Counted from the first letter of the stretch, positions 24,672 to 34,618 are shown. The stretch: 64,000 bases of DNA from an uncultured Lachnospiraceae bacterium (GCA_910587635.1 CAJUNB010000012.1:54469-118468), one strand, 5' to 3'. Translations and numbers: made by a program. Notes: generated from the sequence alone by a model not told the origin.

Positions 24672-25487
24672 ATGAGCAGTATACAGTTGTTGGACAAGAC
24701 GAGAAAAATTGGAATGCTCTTGCACAACAATAATACAAGCAAAGTCGTATTTAACGATATCTGTAATGTCATGAAGGAAATTCTGGATTCCAATGTGCTT
24801 GTTATCAGCAGAAAAGGAAAAGTGCTTGGAATCGGAACGCTGGATGGAATCGAAGAGATAGAGGAACTGATCAATGGCAACGTAGGAGGCCATATTGATC
24901 CGATGTTAAATGAAAGGATGTTGGGTGTTCTTTCTACAAAAGAGAATGTAAATCTGCAGACGTTGGGTTTTGAAAAGACGGATACCAGGAAGTTCCAGGC
25001 GATTATTTCTCCCATTGATATTGCTGGTGAAAGGTTGGGGACACTTTTCATTTATAAGTGCGATGCGCCCTATGAGATTGACGATATCATTCTCTGCGAA
25101 TATGGCACGACAGTAGTGAGCCTGGAGATGCTGCGGGCAGTCAATGAGGAGAGCGCAGAAGAAGTGAGGAAAATGTCTGTTGTCAAATCGGCGATCAGTA
25201 CCCTTTCTTTTTCTGAGATGGAAGCGATTACCCATATATTTGATGAGCTGGATGGAGAAGAGGGTATTCTCGTAGCGAGCAAGATTGCGGATCGCGTAGG
25301 AATTACCCGTTCTGTTATTGTCAATGCATTACGGAAATTTGAAAGTGCAGGTGTCATCGAATCCCGTTCTTCAGGCATGAAGGGAACTTACATCAAAGTG
25401 TTGAATGATGTAGTGTTTGAAGAAGTGGAAAAGCTGAAACAGCAGAAGCAGGAAAAAGACAGTGTTTATCGAAATGATACGAAATAA
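24672..25487 (+). CDS. codY: CodY, GTP/branched-chain amino acid sensing global repressor
   Basis: Pleiotropic transcription regulator that represses amino-acid, motility and virulence genes when branched-chain amino acids and GTP are plentiful. An N-terminal GAF domain begins LLDKTRKIGMLLH and includes VLVISRKGKVLGIG. The C-terminal winged helix contains IADRVGITRSVIVNALRKFESAGVIESRS. The start at 24672 is fixed by AAGGAGG 6 bases upstream; the open frame before it has no site. Length 271 is slightly above the Bacillus 259. It lies directly before the fla/che operon, as in Bacillus, where CodY represses that operon. Confidence 0.97.
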   Translation: MSSIQLLDKTRKIGMLLHNNNTSKVVFNDICNVMKEILDSNVLVISRKGKVLGIGTLDGIEEIEELINGNVGGHIDPMLNERMLGVLSTKENVNLQTLGFEKTDTRKFQAIISPIDIAGERLGTLFIYKCDAPYEIDDIILCEYGTTVVSLEMLRAVNEESAEEVRKMSVVKSAISTLSFSEMEAITHIFDELDGEEGILVASKIADRVGITRSVIVNALRKFESAGVIESRSSGMKGTYIKVLNDVVFEEVEKLKQQKQEKDSVYRNDTK

Positions 25488-25514
25488 ATGAACGCAGGAT
25501 GAACCTGAACAGCT

Positions 25515-25549
25515 AAAGGGACTTAGGGGCAGGAAATAAGTTCCTTTTT
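25515..25549 (+). terminator. Terminator of codY
   Basis: AAAGGGACTTA pairs with TAAGTTCCTTT (11 bp, one G-T) around an 11-base loop, then a run of T. It insulates codY from the flagellar operon. Confidence 0.85.
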
Positions 25550-25571
25550 GCATTTTTGCATGATGTAAGCC

Positions 25572-25599
25572 TTGTGTTTTTGAAAAAAAGCTGTATAAT
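25572..25599 (+). promoter_or_regulatory. Predicted main promoter of the fla/che operon
   Basis: TTGTGT (25572-25577), 16-base spacer, perfect TATAAT (25594-25599), 55 bases before flgB. This is a housekeeping-type promoter; no sigma-28 (TAAA...GCCGATAA) sequence was seen here. It would drive about 35 kb of genes. Confidence 0.65.
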
Positions 25600-25653
25600 T
25601 AATAATGGAATGGTCTGATGGAGAAGTGGGCCTTCTGAATGGAGGAATAGAGG

Positions 25654-26043
25654 ATGATTCAATCAAATGTATTTAATTATGTGAATATGTTGGATAAGGC
25701 ATTGGATGCTGCATGGATCAGAAATGAAGTAATTTCTAATAATATTGCAAATGTGGATACACCAGGGTATAAAAGGCAGGATGTCAGCTTTGAAAATGAG
25801 CTGCGGCAGGCGCTTGGTGGTTCCAGGTATATGTCCGTGGACGCGAAAGTGGCGAATCTGAGAGTCAATGAGTTAAAGCCTCGTACCTATACGGATCATG
25901 CAAATTTTTCCTATCGTACTGATAGAAATAACGTAGATATTGATACGGAAAATGTAATGCTGGCTTCTAATCAGTTAAAATACAACGCGCTTATGGCAAG
26001 CGTGAACCAGGAGTTCTCAAATTTGAAGCTTGTGATGAGATAA
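25654..26043 (+). CDS. flgB: Flagellar basal-body rod protein FlgB
   Basis: Proximal rod subunit at the start of the flagellar axis, exported by the flagellar type III apparatus. The N-terminal rod signature ISNNIANVDTPGYKRQDVSFENEL is present in parts (about 28-52). Length 129 is normal. First gene of the operon; GGAGG precedes the ATG. Confidence 0.96.
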   Translation: MIQSNVFNYVNMLDKALDAAWIRNEVISNNIANVDTPGYKRQDVSFENELRQALGGSRYMSVDAKVANLRVNELKPRTYTDHANFSYRTDRNNVDIDTENVMLASNQLKYNALMASVNQEFSNLKLVMR

Positions 26044-26081
26044 CACGATAAACAGTACATTGAGGGAGGGAAATATAAAAC

Positions 26082-26525
26082 ATGAGCCTTTTTTCGTCTT
26101 TTGACATCAATGCCTCAGGAATGACGGCAGAACGTTTCCGTATGGATATTATTTCTCAAAATGTGGCAAACGCCAATACGACAAGGACAGAGGACGGAAC
26201 ACCTTACCGTCGTAAAGTAGTCACCTTTGCGGAGAAGGAGTCTCAGACGCCGTTTAGTCATGTGCTCAATGCAGCCAGAGATAATTATTCCGGTAAAGGG
26301 GTAAAGGTCAGCCAGGTACAGGAAGATTCCTGGACAGATATGAAAATGGTCTATGATCCGGCACATCCAGATGCAGATGAGAATGGTTATGTGCTGTATC
26401 CGAATGTCAATATTGTAACGGAGATGACAAACTTGATTGATGCGAGCCGTTCTTATGAAGCAAATGCGACTGCATTTAATGCAAGTAAGGCGATTGCGTT
26501 AAAGGGTCTTGAAATGGGACAGTAG
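26082..26525 (+). CDS. flgC: Flagellar basal-body rod protein FlgC
   Basis: Rod subunit next to FlgB. ISQNVANANTTRTEDGTPYRR is the family N-terminal block, and the C-terminal NLIDASRSYEANATAFNASK is the helical end typical of axial proteins. Both ends form the coiled coil that packs in the rod. Length 147 is normal. It follows flgB by 38 bases with GGGAGG before the ATG. Confidence 0.96.
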   Translation: MSLFSSFDINASGMTAERFRMDIISQNVANANTTRTEDGTPYRRKVVTFAEKESQTPFSHVLNAARDNYSGKGVKVSQVQEDSWTDMKMVYDPAHPDADENGYVLYPNVNIVTEMTNLIDASRSYEANATAFNASKAIALKGLEMGQ

Positions 26526-26572
26526 ATAAATATACAGGCCCTTAAGAAGGAATAAGAGGAGAATAAAATAAA

Positions 26573-26902
26573 ATGGATATCGCATCACTCTATCATGTGA
26601 GCTCAGGTGCTGTCAGAGAAGCTGTTAAGCAGACCGGAGCAATGAAAAATGCAGAGGCGGCAAAGGAAGGACAGGACATATTCAGCACCATGCTGCATAC
26701 TGCTATTGATAATATACATACTACCAACAGCTATATCTCCGATATGGAAAATGAGGAGCTGAAACTGGCTCTTGGAGAAACAAAGAATACCCATGACCTT
26801 TCAATTGCAATGCAAAAAGCATCGGAAGCACTGCAATATACAGTGGCGGTAAGAGATAAATTTCTGGATGCCTACAAAGAAATAATGCAGATGCAGATTT
26901 GA
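26573..26902 (+). CDS. fliE: Flagellar hook-basal body protein FliE
   Basis: Adaptor between the MS ring and the rod, and the first substrate of the flagellar export gate. The conserved C-terminal part reads LGETKNTHDLSIAMQKASEALQYTVAVRDKFLDAYKEIM in pieces (about 65-105). At 109 residues it is normal. AGAGGAG stands 11 bases upstream of the ATG. Confidence 0.94.
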   Translation: MDIASLYHVSSGAVREAVKQTGAMKNAEAAKEGQDIFSTMLHTAIDNIHTTNSYISDMENEELKLALGETKNTHDLSIAMQKASEALQYTVAVRDKFLDAYKEIMQMQI

Positions 26903-26924
26903 CGTAAAATGGGAGTAATGAGAA

Positions 26925-28526
26925 ATGACTGAAAGGTTAAGGGCGATTCCGGCGAGATTGCTGGAATGGTGGAACAGATTTACTTCTAAACAGAAGACAA
27001 TTATTATATGTATTACAGCAGGTGTGGTTATTGCTCTGGCGATTCTTGTAACAGTGCTTACAAGGCCTCAGTATGAACTGCTGGCAAATTGTGAAAGTAC
27101 GAAAGAAGCATCCCAGATTACGGAACTTCTCAATGGATCAGGGATTACATACGTAGTGTCTGACGACGGTTATCAGATCAAGGTACTGAAAGACCAGATA
27201 TCGGATGCCAACCTGCTGCTGGGAGCGAATAATATTCCGGCTGCTGCCTATGGGATTGATAATGTGACGGATGGAGGATTTTCCACCACCGAATCAGATA
27301 AGCAGAAGCGGTATAAACTGTATTTGCAAAGCCAGATGGAAGAGGATTTGCTCCGGTTTGAAGCAGTCAAAAGGGCAGATGTACAGCTTTCTCTGCCAGA
27401 AAATGACGGTACACTGCTCTCTCAGAATGAAGAATCTTTTGCCAGCATTATTCTGGAACTGGATGGGGAATTTACGCAGGAAAATGCAGCGGCTATGGCG
27501 CAGTTTGTAAAGACAGCGCTTGGAAATGAAAATGCAAGTAACATTACGATATTAGATAGTCAGGGGAATCTTTTGTTTTCCGGCGAAGATTCGGCTTCCA
27601 TGGCAGGGAGTGCCAGCAACCAGCTTTCTGTAAAGCAGCAGGCGGAGCGGCTTGTACGCAATGAAGTGAAGCGGGTACTTCTGGGGACAAATCAATATGA
27701 CAATATTGAAGTGGCCAGCAATTTATCCCTTGATTTTTCTTCTACCGAAGTGACAGAGCATAATTATACGCCGGCAGACGGGCAGGCACAGGGCGTTCTC
27801 AGCAGTGAGGATGTTTTCAGCTCGGAGAATACGAACAGCTCCGGCGGCGTTCCCGGGACGGATTCTAATGGGGAAGAAACTACCTATGAGATGCAGGACA
27901 GTGATAGTTCCAGCTCTACTACATCTGAGGAACGGAGAACTTATCTGCCCAATGAACGGGTAATGTCCCAGAGCATTCCTCCCGGATTGATTGATTATGA
28001 ACAGTCATCCATATCTGTGGCGGCAGTTACATATAATGTACAGCGGGAAGAAGATATCAGGAGCCAGGGACTGCTGGATGGTATAAGCTGGGAAGAATAC
28101 AAAGCGGCCAATGGAGAGAGAGTCTCACAGCCTGTAGATGAAAATATTATTAATATGGTATCCAAGGCAACTGGAATAGCTTCAGAAAATATTGCCATGG
28201 TTGCTTATGAAGAGCCGTTGTTCATTGATAAGGAAGGCATGAATATCGGAGCAACAGATATTATTCAGGTAGTGTTGATTCTCATCATTCTGGGGTTGCT
28301 TGGTTTTGTTGTGTTCAGAAGTATGCGGAGCGAAAAACCTGTGGAACAGGAAGAGGAGCTTTCGGTGGAAGATTTGCTTCAGTCTACACCGTCTGAAGGA
28401 GATTTGGGCAATGTAGTTCTGGAAGATATGTCAGATACCCGCAGAATGATAGAAAAATTTGTGGACGATAATCCGGAAGCGGTGGCGAATCTGCTCCGCA
28501 ACTGGTTGAATGAGGATTGGGGGTAA
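26925..28526 (+). CDS. fliF: Flagellar M-ring protein FliF
   Basis: Inner-membrane ring on which the basal body and C-ring assemble. Two membrane spans are visible, at about 25-45 (IICITAGVVIALAILVTVL) and about 447-467 (IIQVVLILIILGLLGFVVF). Between them are the ring-building motifs and a Ser/Thr/Gly-rich loop (about 290-330). The C-terminal tail, ending ANLLRNWLNEDWG, is the FliG-binding segment. Length 533 is normal. fliG starts just after the stop. Confidence 0.96.
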   Translation: MTERLRAIPARLLEWWNRFTSKQKTIIICITAGVVIALAILVTVLTRPQYELLANCESTKEASQITELLNGSGITYVVSDDGYQIKVLKDQISDANLLLGANNIPAAAYGIDNVTDGGFSTTESDKQKRYKLYLQSQMEEDLLRFEAVKRADVQLSLPENDGTLLSQNEESFASIILELDGEFTQENAAAMAQFVKTALGNENASNITILDSQGNLLFSGEDSASMAGSASNQLSVKQQAERLVRNEVKRVLLGTNQYDNIEVASNLSLDFSSTEVTEHNYTPADGQAQGVLSSEDVFSSENTNSSGGVPGTDSNGEETTYEMQDSDSSSSTTSEERRTYLPNERVMSQSIPPGLIDYEQSSISVAAVTYNVQREEDIRSQGLLDGISWEEYKAANGERVSQPVDENIINMVSKATGIASENIAMVAYEEPLFIDKEGMNIGATDIIQVVLILIILGLLGFVVFRSMRSEKPVEQEEELSVEDLLQSTPSEGDLGNVVLEDMSDTRRMIEKFVDDNPEAVANLLRNWLNEDWG

Positions 28527-28531
28527 TACAT

Positions 28532-29539
28532 ATGGCGGACAGCGGATTGTCCGGCTTACAAAAAGCAGCGGTGCTGCTGATTACTTTGGGCCCGGAAAAG
28601 TCATCCTCCATTTTCAAGCATTTGAAAGAGGAGGAGATCGAAGAGCTGACACTGGAGATTGCGAATACGAGAAGTATTACGCCTCAATTAAAAGAAGATA
28701 TTATGGAGGAGTTTTACCAGGTGTGTCTGGCGCAGCAGTATATTGCAGAAGGCGGTATCGGCTATGCAAAAGAACTTCTGGAAAAGGCACTTGGGGAGGA
28801 AAAGGCAAAGGATGTCATTGGCAAGCTGACAGCATCTTTGCAGGTAAAACCTTTCGAGTTTGTCAGGAAAACAGATGCTTCACAGCTTCTTAACTTTATC
28901 CAGGATGAACATCCGCAGACGATTGCGCTTATTATGTCTTATCTGTCACCAGCACAGTCGTCTATGATATTGTCTGCGCTGCCGCCGGAGCGGCAGTCTG
29001 ATGTGGCAAAACGTATTGCCATGATGGACAGGACGAGTCCCGATGTTATCAAGGAGGTAGAAAAGGTATTGGAATCCAAGCTGTCTTCTCTTGTAAATCA
29101 GGATTATACAATTATTGGTGGCGTGGATGCAGTAGTGGAAATCTTGAACTCTGTTGACCGTGGTACTGAAAAACATATTATGGAGACATTGGAAGTAGAA
29201 GAACCTGAACTTGCAGATGAGATCAGGAAGAAAATGTTTGTATTTGAAGATATTCTACTTCTGGATGACAGAGCGATCCAGAGAGTGCTTCGGGATGTGG
29301 AAAATGCAGACTTGTCGATTGCTTTGAAGGGCTCCAATGAAAATGTCCAGGGGGCTATCTTCAAAAACCTTTCAAAACGTCTGGCTGCTATGATCAAGGA
29401 AGATATGGAATTTATGGGACCGGTTCGTATGAAGGATGTGGAAGAGGCACAGCAGAAGATTGTAAATGTAATCAGAAAACTGGAAGACAATTCGGAAATC
29501 GTTATTTCCAGAGGCGGAGGGGACGAAATTGTTATCTAG
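28532..29539 (+). CDS. fliG: Flagellar motor switch protein FliG
   Basis: C-ring protein that couples stator force to rotation. The three domains are visible: FliG_N (SGLQKAAVLLITLGPEKSS), FliG_M with EHPQTIALIMSYLSP, and FliG_C with the charged helix DDRAIQRVLRDVENADLSIALKG that contacts MotA. The start at 28532 is preceded by GGGGGTAA; an upstream in-frame TTG lies inside fliF. Length 335 is normal. Confidence 0.97.
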   Translation: MADSGLSGLQKAAVLLITLGPEKSSSIFKHLKEEEIEELTLEIANTRSITPQLKEDIMEEFYQVCLAQQYIAEGGIGYAKELLEKALGEEKAKDVIGKLTASLQVKPFEFVRKTDASQLLNFIQDEHPQTIALIMSYLSPAQSSMILSALPPERQSDVAKRIAMMDRTSPDVIKEVEKVLESKLSSLVNQDYTIIGGVDAVVEILNSVDRGTEKHIMETLEVEEPELADEIRKKMFVFEDILLLDDRAIQRVLRDVENADLSIALKGSNENVQGAIFKNLSKRLAAMIKEDMEFMGPVRMKDVEEAQQKIVNVIRKLEDNSEIVISRGGGDEIVI

Positions 29540-30359
29540 TAACCTGTTAAAGTGGAACTGGGTGATGGTACAGCCGGAAGAAGCGAGAGTCATCGACAGC
29601 AATGAGTTGGTAGAGAAGCGACTCAGAGACCAGGGGATGATCGGAGGTGCCGGTAATGGCCAGGAAGGGTTTCAGAGTGGTTTGCAGGCTGAAATGTTGG
29701 AAGATGTAGATTCTGACAGTGAAGGTACAGTCATTAAGGCAGATCCCCCGGAGCCGGTATATGATGGTCCGAGCCCGGAGGAGCTGATAGCACAGGCACA
29801 GGAAGAGATCCGTCAGATGCAGGAAGAGGCTCAGGCACAGATAGAAGCCGCCAGATCCCAGGCGATTGAAGATGGACAAAATGCAGGAAGAGAACAGGGC
29901 TATCAGGAGGGCATGGCCAGAGCGGAGGCAGAGATTGCGGATGCGAAGCGTCAGTTGGAAGAGGCCTACCATGATAAAATAAGAGAATTGGAACCGGCGT
30001 TTATCAGAGAACTGACTGGTATTTATGAGCATATTTTCCGGGTGGATTTGAGTGAATACAGAAATCTTGTATTGCAGCTTCTGGAAAGCTGCATGGAAAA
30101 GGTAGAGAGCAGCGGCAGTTATATCGTACGTGTCAGTACAGAGGATTACCCGTTTGTCAGTATGCAGAAAAAGGTTCTTCTGGAGAGTTTGGGTAACAAA
30201 AATGCTGCATTGGAAGTAGTGGAAGATGTTACAATGAAAAAGAATGAATGTATGATAGAAGCGGATGGCGGCATCTATGACTGCAGTTTGGATGTACAGT
30301 TGGCAGCGCTTCAGAGGGAGCTTCGTCTTCTTTCCTATGAAGGCGCAGAACAGGCATGA
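29529..30359 (+). CDS. fliH: Flagellar assembly protein FliH
   Basis: Stator-like regulator of the export ATPase FliI. The N-terminal block ARVIDSNELVEKRL is the clostridial FliH hallmark. A long coiled coil rich in Glu, Gln and Ala (about 80-155) precedes the C-terminal FliI-binding domain. The chosen TTG start at 29529 overlaps fliG by 11 bases and is supported by GGAGGGG five bases upstream; GTG 29562 and ATG 29565 have no such site. The end overlaps fliI by ATGA. Confidence 0.88.
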   Translation: MLSSNLLKWNWVMVQPEEARVIDSNELVEKRLRDQGMIGGAGNGQEGFQSGLQAEMLEDVDSDSEGTVIKADPPEPVYDGPSPEELIAQAQEEIRQMQEEAQAQIEAARSQAIEDGQNAGREQGYQEGMARAEAEIADAKRQLEEAYHDKIRELEPAFIRELTGIYEHIFRVDLSEYRNLVLQLLESCMEKVESSGSYIVRVSTEDYPFVSMQKKVLLESLGNKNAALEVVEDVTMKKNECMIEADGGIYDCSLDVQLAALQRELRLLSYEGAEQA

Positions 30360-31669
30360 CAGATTTATCCAGATATGAAAAGGCAAAGGAAAAAAATTAT
30401 TATAAAAAGTTGGGTAAGGTATTGAATGTAGTGGGCCTTACGATTGAGTCCGCTGGACCGGATGCGAGACTGGCGGATATTTGTTATATTCATCCCGAAG
30501 GAGACAACGGGCCGGGAATTATGGCTGAAGTAGTTGGGTTCAGGGATGGCAGGACATTGCTTATGCCTTATGAGAATACAGAAGGTATCGGTATCGGCAA
30601 TCTGGTGGAGAATACCGGGGAATCTTTGCATGTATCGGTGGGAGATTTCCTGTTAGGTAAAATGCTGGATGGCCTTGGAAGACCGGCTGCGGGGGATTTT
30701 CAGGTACCTGTAGATGCTCCGGTCTATTCAGTGGAAGCACCTCCTCCCAATCCTATGGAACGTCAGATCATAGATGCGCCGCTTCCTCTTGGAGTCAAGT
30801 CCGTAGATGGGCTGATCACAGTAGGAAAAGGGCAAAGGATCGGCATTTTTGCAGGATCGGGTGTGGGAAAATCTACACTGATGGGAATGTTTGCCAGAAA
30901 TACAAAGGCTGAGGTCAATGTGATTGCATTGATTGGAGAGCGTGGCAGGGAAGTTAGAGAATTTATAGAGCGAGATTTGGGAGAAGAAGGTATGCGCCGT
31001 TCCGTAGTAGTGGTTTCTACTTCGGACAGACCCGCACTGGAGCGAAATAAGGCAGCCAAAACGGCTACTGCCATAGCGGAATATTTCAGAGATCAGGGCA
31101 GGGATGTACTTTTGATGATGGATTCTCTGACTCGTTTCTGTATGGCACAGAGAGAAATCGGATTGGCAACTGGTGAACCGCCTGTGACCCGGGGATATCC
31201 CCCCAGTGTTTATTCTGAATTGCCTAAGCTTTTAGAGCGGGCAGGAAGAGATGCAAACGGTTCAATTACCGGGTTGTATACAGTCCTGGTGGACGGCGAT
31301 GACTTTAATGAACCGATCACGGATACGGCGAGAAGTATTCTGGATGGCCATATTATGCTGAATCGAAAGCTGGCGCATCGAAATCATTATCCGGCAGTGG
31401 ATATTTTACAGAGTATTTCCAGATGTATGGCACAGATCGCTGACAAAGAGCATAAAAAGGCAGCCGGAAAGCTGAAAAATGTACTGGCTACCTATAATGA
31501 AGCAGAAGATTTGATCAATATCGGTGCCTATAAGAAAGGCAGTAATGCAAATATTGATTATGCTATCGAAAAGATAGATGCTACCAATGCATTCCTGATG
31601 CAGGAAGTAGATGAAAAAATTACTTTTGAAGATACGGTGCAGATGTTGCAGGCACTGTATGAAGGGTAG
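30356..31669 (+). CDS. fliI: Flagellum-specific ATP synthase FliI
   Basis: Hexameric ATPase that energises substrate unfolding at the flagellar export gate; homologous to the F1 beta subunit. Walker A GSGVGKST is at about residues 167-174 and the Walker B region VLLMMDSLTRFCMAQREIG contains the family DSLTR. Further P-type signature: PPSVYSELPKLLERAGR. Length 437 is normal. ATGA overlap with fliH points to coupled translation of the partners. Confidence 0.97.
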   Translation: MTDLSRYEKAKEKNYYKKLGKVLNVVGLTIESAGPDARLADICYIHPEGDNGPGIMAEVVGFRDGRTLLMPYENTEGIGIGNLVENTGESLHVSVGDFLLGKMLDGLGRPAAGDFQVPVDAPVYSVEAPPPNPMERQIIDAPLPLGVKSVDGLITVGKGQRIGIFAGSGVGKSTLMGMFARNTKAEVNVIALIGERGREVREFIERDLGEEGMRRSVVVVSTSDRPALERNKAAKTATAIAEYFRDQGRDVLLMMDSLTRFCMAQREIGLATGEPPVTRGYPPSVYSELPKLLERAGRDANGSITGLYTVLVDGDDFNEPITDTARSILDGHIMLNRKLAHRNHYPAVDILQSISRCMAQIADKEHKKAAGKLKNVLATYNEAEDLINIGAYKKGSNANIDYAIEKIDATNAFLMQEVDEKITFEDTVQMLQALYEG

Positions 31670-31676
31670 ACGATAG

Positions 31677-32141
31677 ATGTCCAGATTTGTATATCGGATG
31701 CAGAATATCCTGAATATAAAAGAAAAGCTGGAAGAGCAGGCCAGAATGGATTTCGGAATGGCTATGGTACGGTTAATGGAGGAAGAGGAGAAACTGAGCT
31801 GTCTCCAGGATCGTAAAACAGGCTATGAGGAAGCAGCAAGAGGATCGTTGCAGGATACACTCTGTATCAGGAAAATCCGGGAGAATAAAGAAGCGATTCT
31901 GCGTATGGATGATTTTATGGCTCTTCAGAGAATAGAGATTCAGAGGGCAGAACAGAAGGCGGAGCAGGAGAGGCAGAAACTACAGCTATCCATTCAAGAG
32001 AGAAAGATACAGGAGAAACTGCGGGAAAATGCCTTTGAAGCATTTATGAGAGAAGAAAAGGCGTCAGAGAGCCGGGAGATTGATGAACTGACCAGTTATA
32101 CTTATGGGCAGAAAAAAATGGAAGCAATGGCTGAAACATAA
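31677..32141 (+). CDS. fliJ: Flagellar export chaperone FliJ
   Basis: Coiled-coil central stalk that inserts in the FliI ring. The sequence is almost wholly charged helix (Glu, Lys, Arg, Gln), beginning FVYRMQNILNIKEKLEEQA, typical of FliJ, with length 154. It follows fliI by 7 bases. Sequence conservation in this family is weak, so position is the main support. Confidence 0.88.
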   Translation: MSRFVYRMQNILNIKEKLEEQARMDFGMAMVRLMEEEEKLSCLQDRKTGYEEAARGSLQDTLCIRKIRENKEAILRMDDFMALQRIEIQRAEQKAEQERQKLQLSIQERKIQEKLRENAFEAFMREEKASESREIDELTSYTYGQKKMEAMAET

Positions 32142-32164
32142 ATGAGCCGAACAAGGAGAGGCGC

Positions 32165-33091
32165 GTGGGCGCCGGGATGAATATGGCAAAAAAAGAGAAG
32201 ACACAGGAAATGGAAGCCGGGGCAGAAAAGGAAGGCATGGAAGGGCTGGATGATAAAAAACGGCTGAAAGAAGAAAAGAAAAGACTGAAGGCAGAGCAGA
32301 AAGCCCAGAAAAAAGAAGCGAAACGGCGGGCAAGAGAACTGGATGACCAGGAGGAGGAACTGGAAGAGAGTTCTGGTGGTTCCGGGCCTGTGGTTATTGT
32401 TACGTTTATCATTGTGGTTATCTGGATTGCAATATTGGCGTTGCTCATTAAGCTGGATGTAGGTGGCTTTGGTTCCACTGTTTTGCGTCCTATTCTTCAA
32501 AATGTACCGGTAGTCAATAAAGTGCTCCCGGAAGAGAAGATGACAGTACCGGGAAGCGGCGGCGAAGAGGAAGAGTATTATGGTTATACGAATCTGAAAG
32601 ATGCTGTAGATCAGATCAGGCGTCTGGAGCTGGAACTGGAAAATGCCCAGTCGGGAAATGCGGGGACAGAGTCCAGAATTCAGGAACTGGAGGCGGAGAT
32701 TGATCGTCTGCGTACATTTGAGGACAATCAGGTAGCCTTTGAAAATATTAAGAACGAATTTTATAATGAAGTCATATATTCAGATAAAGGACCCGGAGCA
32801 GATGCCTATATCAAATATTATGAGGCAATGGATCCGGCCACGGCAGAAAATCTGTATAAGCAGGTGGTAGCTCAGCAACAGGTGGACAGCAAAGTACAGG
32901 ATTATGCGAATGCCTATGCTGAAATGAAACCGGCTGCTGCTGCGGCAATATTTGAGTCCATGCAGGATGATTTGGACCTGGCAGCAAAGATACTCAATAC
33001 GATGGGAGTAGACGACAGGGGTAAAATACTGGGAGCCATGGATGCGGAAGTTGCTGCCCGCCTGACAAAGATAATGGATCCCGATGCATAA
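32165..33091 (+). CDS. MotE-like flagellar chaperone (MgtE N-domain protein, YlxF position)
   Basis: One membrane span (about 76-97, VVIVTFIIVVIWIAILALLI) separates a highly charged cytoplasmic N-terminus (Glu/Lys-rich helix, 5-65) from an outer part with a short coiled coil and a C-terminal MgtE-N/MotE-type helical domain (MDPATAENLYKQV, then MKPAAAAAIFESM and LGAMDAEVAARLTKIM). In Bacillus the gene here is ylxF. MotE proteins help stator or motor assembly. The GTG start at 32165 has AAGGAG seven bases upstream; ATG 32177 and 32183 are alternatives. Confidence 0.82.
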   Translation: MGAGMNMAKKEKTQEMEAGAEKEGMEGLDDKKRLKEEKKRLKAEQKAQKKEAKRRARELDDQEEELEESSGGSGPVVIVTFIIVVIWIAILALLIKLDVGGFGSTVLRPILQNVPVVNKVLPEEKMTVPGSGGEEEEYYGYTNLKDAVDQIRRLELELENAQSGNAGTESRIQELEAEIDRLRTFEDNQVAFENIKNEFYNEVIYSDKGPGADAYIKYYEAMDPATAENLYKQVVAQQQVDSKVQDYANAYAEMKPAAAAAIFESMQDDLDLAAKILNTMGVDDRGKILGAMDAEVAARLTKIMDPDA

Positions 33092-33205
33092 GTTATGGGA
33101 GATTGGCGGTGCATCATATATTGAAATAAGCGGCAAAAGACAGTAACAGGATATGTTACGTCTGCTGTTTATTTATATAAAATAGTAAAAGAAAGGAGGA
33201 GACAG

Positions 33206-34618
33206 ATGACCAGTACGAAAGTAACACAGGCTGCCGACATGTTTCTTGGCATGGGAAATGTGAACGGACCGGGCAGTGTAAACAGTTCTGGGGATGATGG
33301 TTTTTCACAGTTTATGAACCGTGCAAATCAGAAGACAGCATATCAGGGTCAGGAGAGCGGTTTACAACAGACATCTTCGAAGATACCTGTGAAAGTGGAA
33401 AAGACCGGTATGCAAAGCGGCTCGGAAAAAACGTCCGAAGAACTTTCAAAGGTAGAAAAGAAGCCGTCAGAAGGCAATGCCCAACCGGTAGAAGTGGACA
33501 GTGAATCCAAAGAGGCTCTTGAAGAAGCAGCAGAAGAAGTGAAAGATGCTATTGAAGAAGAGCTGGGGATTTCTGAGGAAGAGTTGGAAGCTATTATGAG
33601 TCAGCTGGGATTGACACAGATGGATTTGTTAAAACCGGAGAATATTCAGGCAATCGTAATTGCTGCAGCCGGGGAACTGGATGATATGAGCATTCTCACG
33701 AATGAAGCGTTGTATCAGGATGTACAGACACTCACAGCTCAGGTAGAAGAAATCGTTGCCGGAGTTCAGTCAGAGCTGGCAGTGGATGATGAAACCTTTG
33801 CAGAGATGCTACAGCAGATGGAAGCGGTAGATGCTTCGGAAGAGATATTGATACCAGAAGAAGACATCCAGGAGCCGGTGGTAGTTGTTTCAGAAGAAAA
33901 ATCCATGACTTCACAGATGCTGGAAGAAGATGGAAAACAGACTGTGACAGCGGAAAGTGCCGGAGAAGCAGTAGAAGAAGCTGACAGTCATCATATGGTT
34001 TCTGCTCAAACTAAGGCAGAGCAGGAAAAGAACAGTGGAACCGGGGCAGAAAAGCAGGAAGATGCCAGCCGTTTCATGCAAAACTGGAATCAGAACAGCA
34101 GTATGGATGTATGGAACAATACGTCGGCACAGGAGCAGGGACGTATGTTTGGTGTGGCGGATACCAACAGGATCATGGAGCAGATCACGGAGTATATGAA
34201 AGTCGAAGTGAAAGCTGAGATGACGGAATTGGAGCTGCGTTTGCAGCCGGAGTCACTTGGAACACTTCACATCCATCTTTCTGCAAAGGAAGGTGCGGTA
34301 ACGGCACAGTTCATGGCGGAGAATGAAGCGGTCAGGGCTGTATTGGAAGCACAGACAGCGCAGCTGAAAGAGAACCTGAATAACCAGGGGATCAAGGTAG
34401 AAGCTGTGGAAGTGACCATTGCCAGCCATGAATTTGAAAGAAATTTTGCCCAGAACAGTGAAAGCAGCGGTGGATATGAAGAGCCTAAAAAGAGAGGAAC
34501 CCGCAGGATTCAGTTGGATGAGGATATTCCTCTGGATGAGATGGATCTCTCTGACGAAGACCGCATTGCAGCCGAGATGATGGAGCAAAATGGCAACACA
34601 GTAGATTATACGGCATAA
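33206..34618 (+). CDS. fliK: Flagellar hook-length control protein FliK
   Basis: Exported ruler and switch that stops hook growth and changes export specificity. The N-terminal 330 residues are polar, acidic and repetitive, as usual. The conserved C-terminal hook domain reads ELELRLQPESLGTLHIHLSA, then VEAVEVTIASHEF (about 338-415). Length 470 is in the normal range. GAAAGGAGGAG precedes the ATG. Confidence 0.93.
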   Translation: MTSTKVTQAADMFLGMGNVNGPGSVNSSGDDGFSQFMNRANQKTAYQGQESGLQQTSSKIPVKVEKTGMQSGSEKTSEELSKVEKKPSEGNAQPVEVDSESKEALEEAAEEVKDAIEEELGISEEELEAIMSQLGLTQMDLLKPENIQAIVIAAAGELDDMSILTNEALYQDVQTLTAQVEEIVAGVQSELAVDDETFAEMLQQMEAVDASEEILIPEEDIQEPVVVVSEEKSMTSQMLEEDGKQTVTAESAGEAVEEADSHHMVSAQTKAEQEKNSGTGAEKQEDASRFMQNWNQNSSMDVWNNTSAQEQGRMFGVADTNRIMEQITEYMKVEVKAEMTELELRLQPESLGTLHIHLSAKEGAVTAQFMAENEAVRAVLEAQTAQLKENLNNQGIKVEAVEVTIASHEFERNFAQNSESSGGYEEPKKRGTRRIQLDEDIPLDEMDLSDEDRIAAEMMEQNGNTVDYTA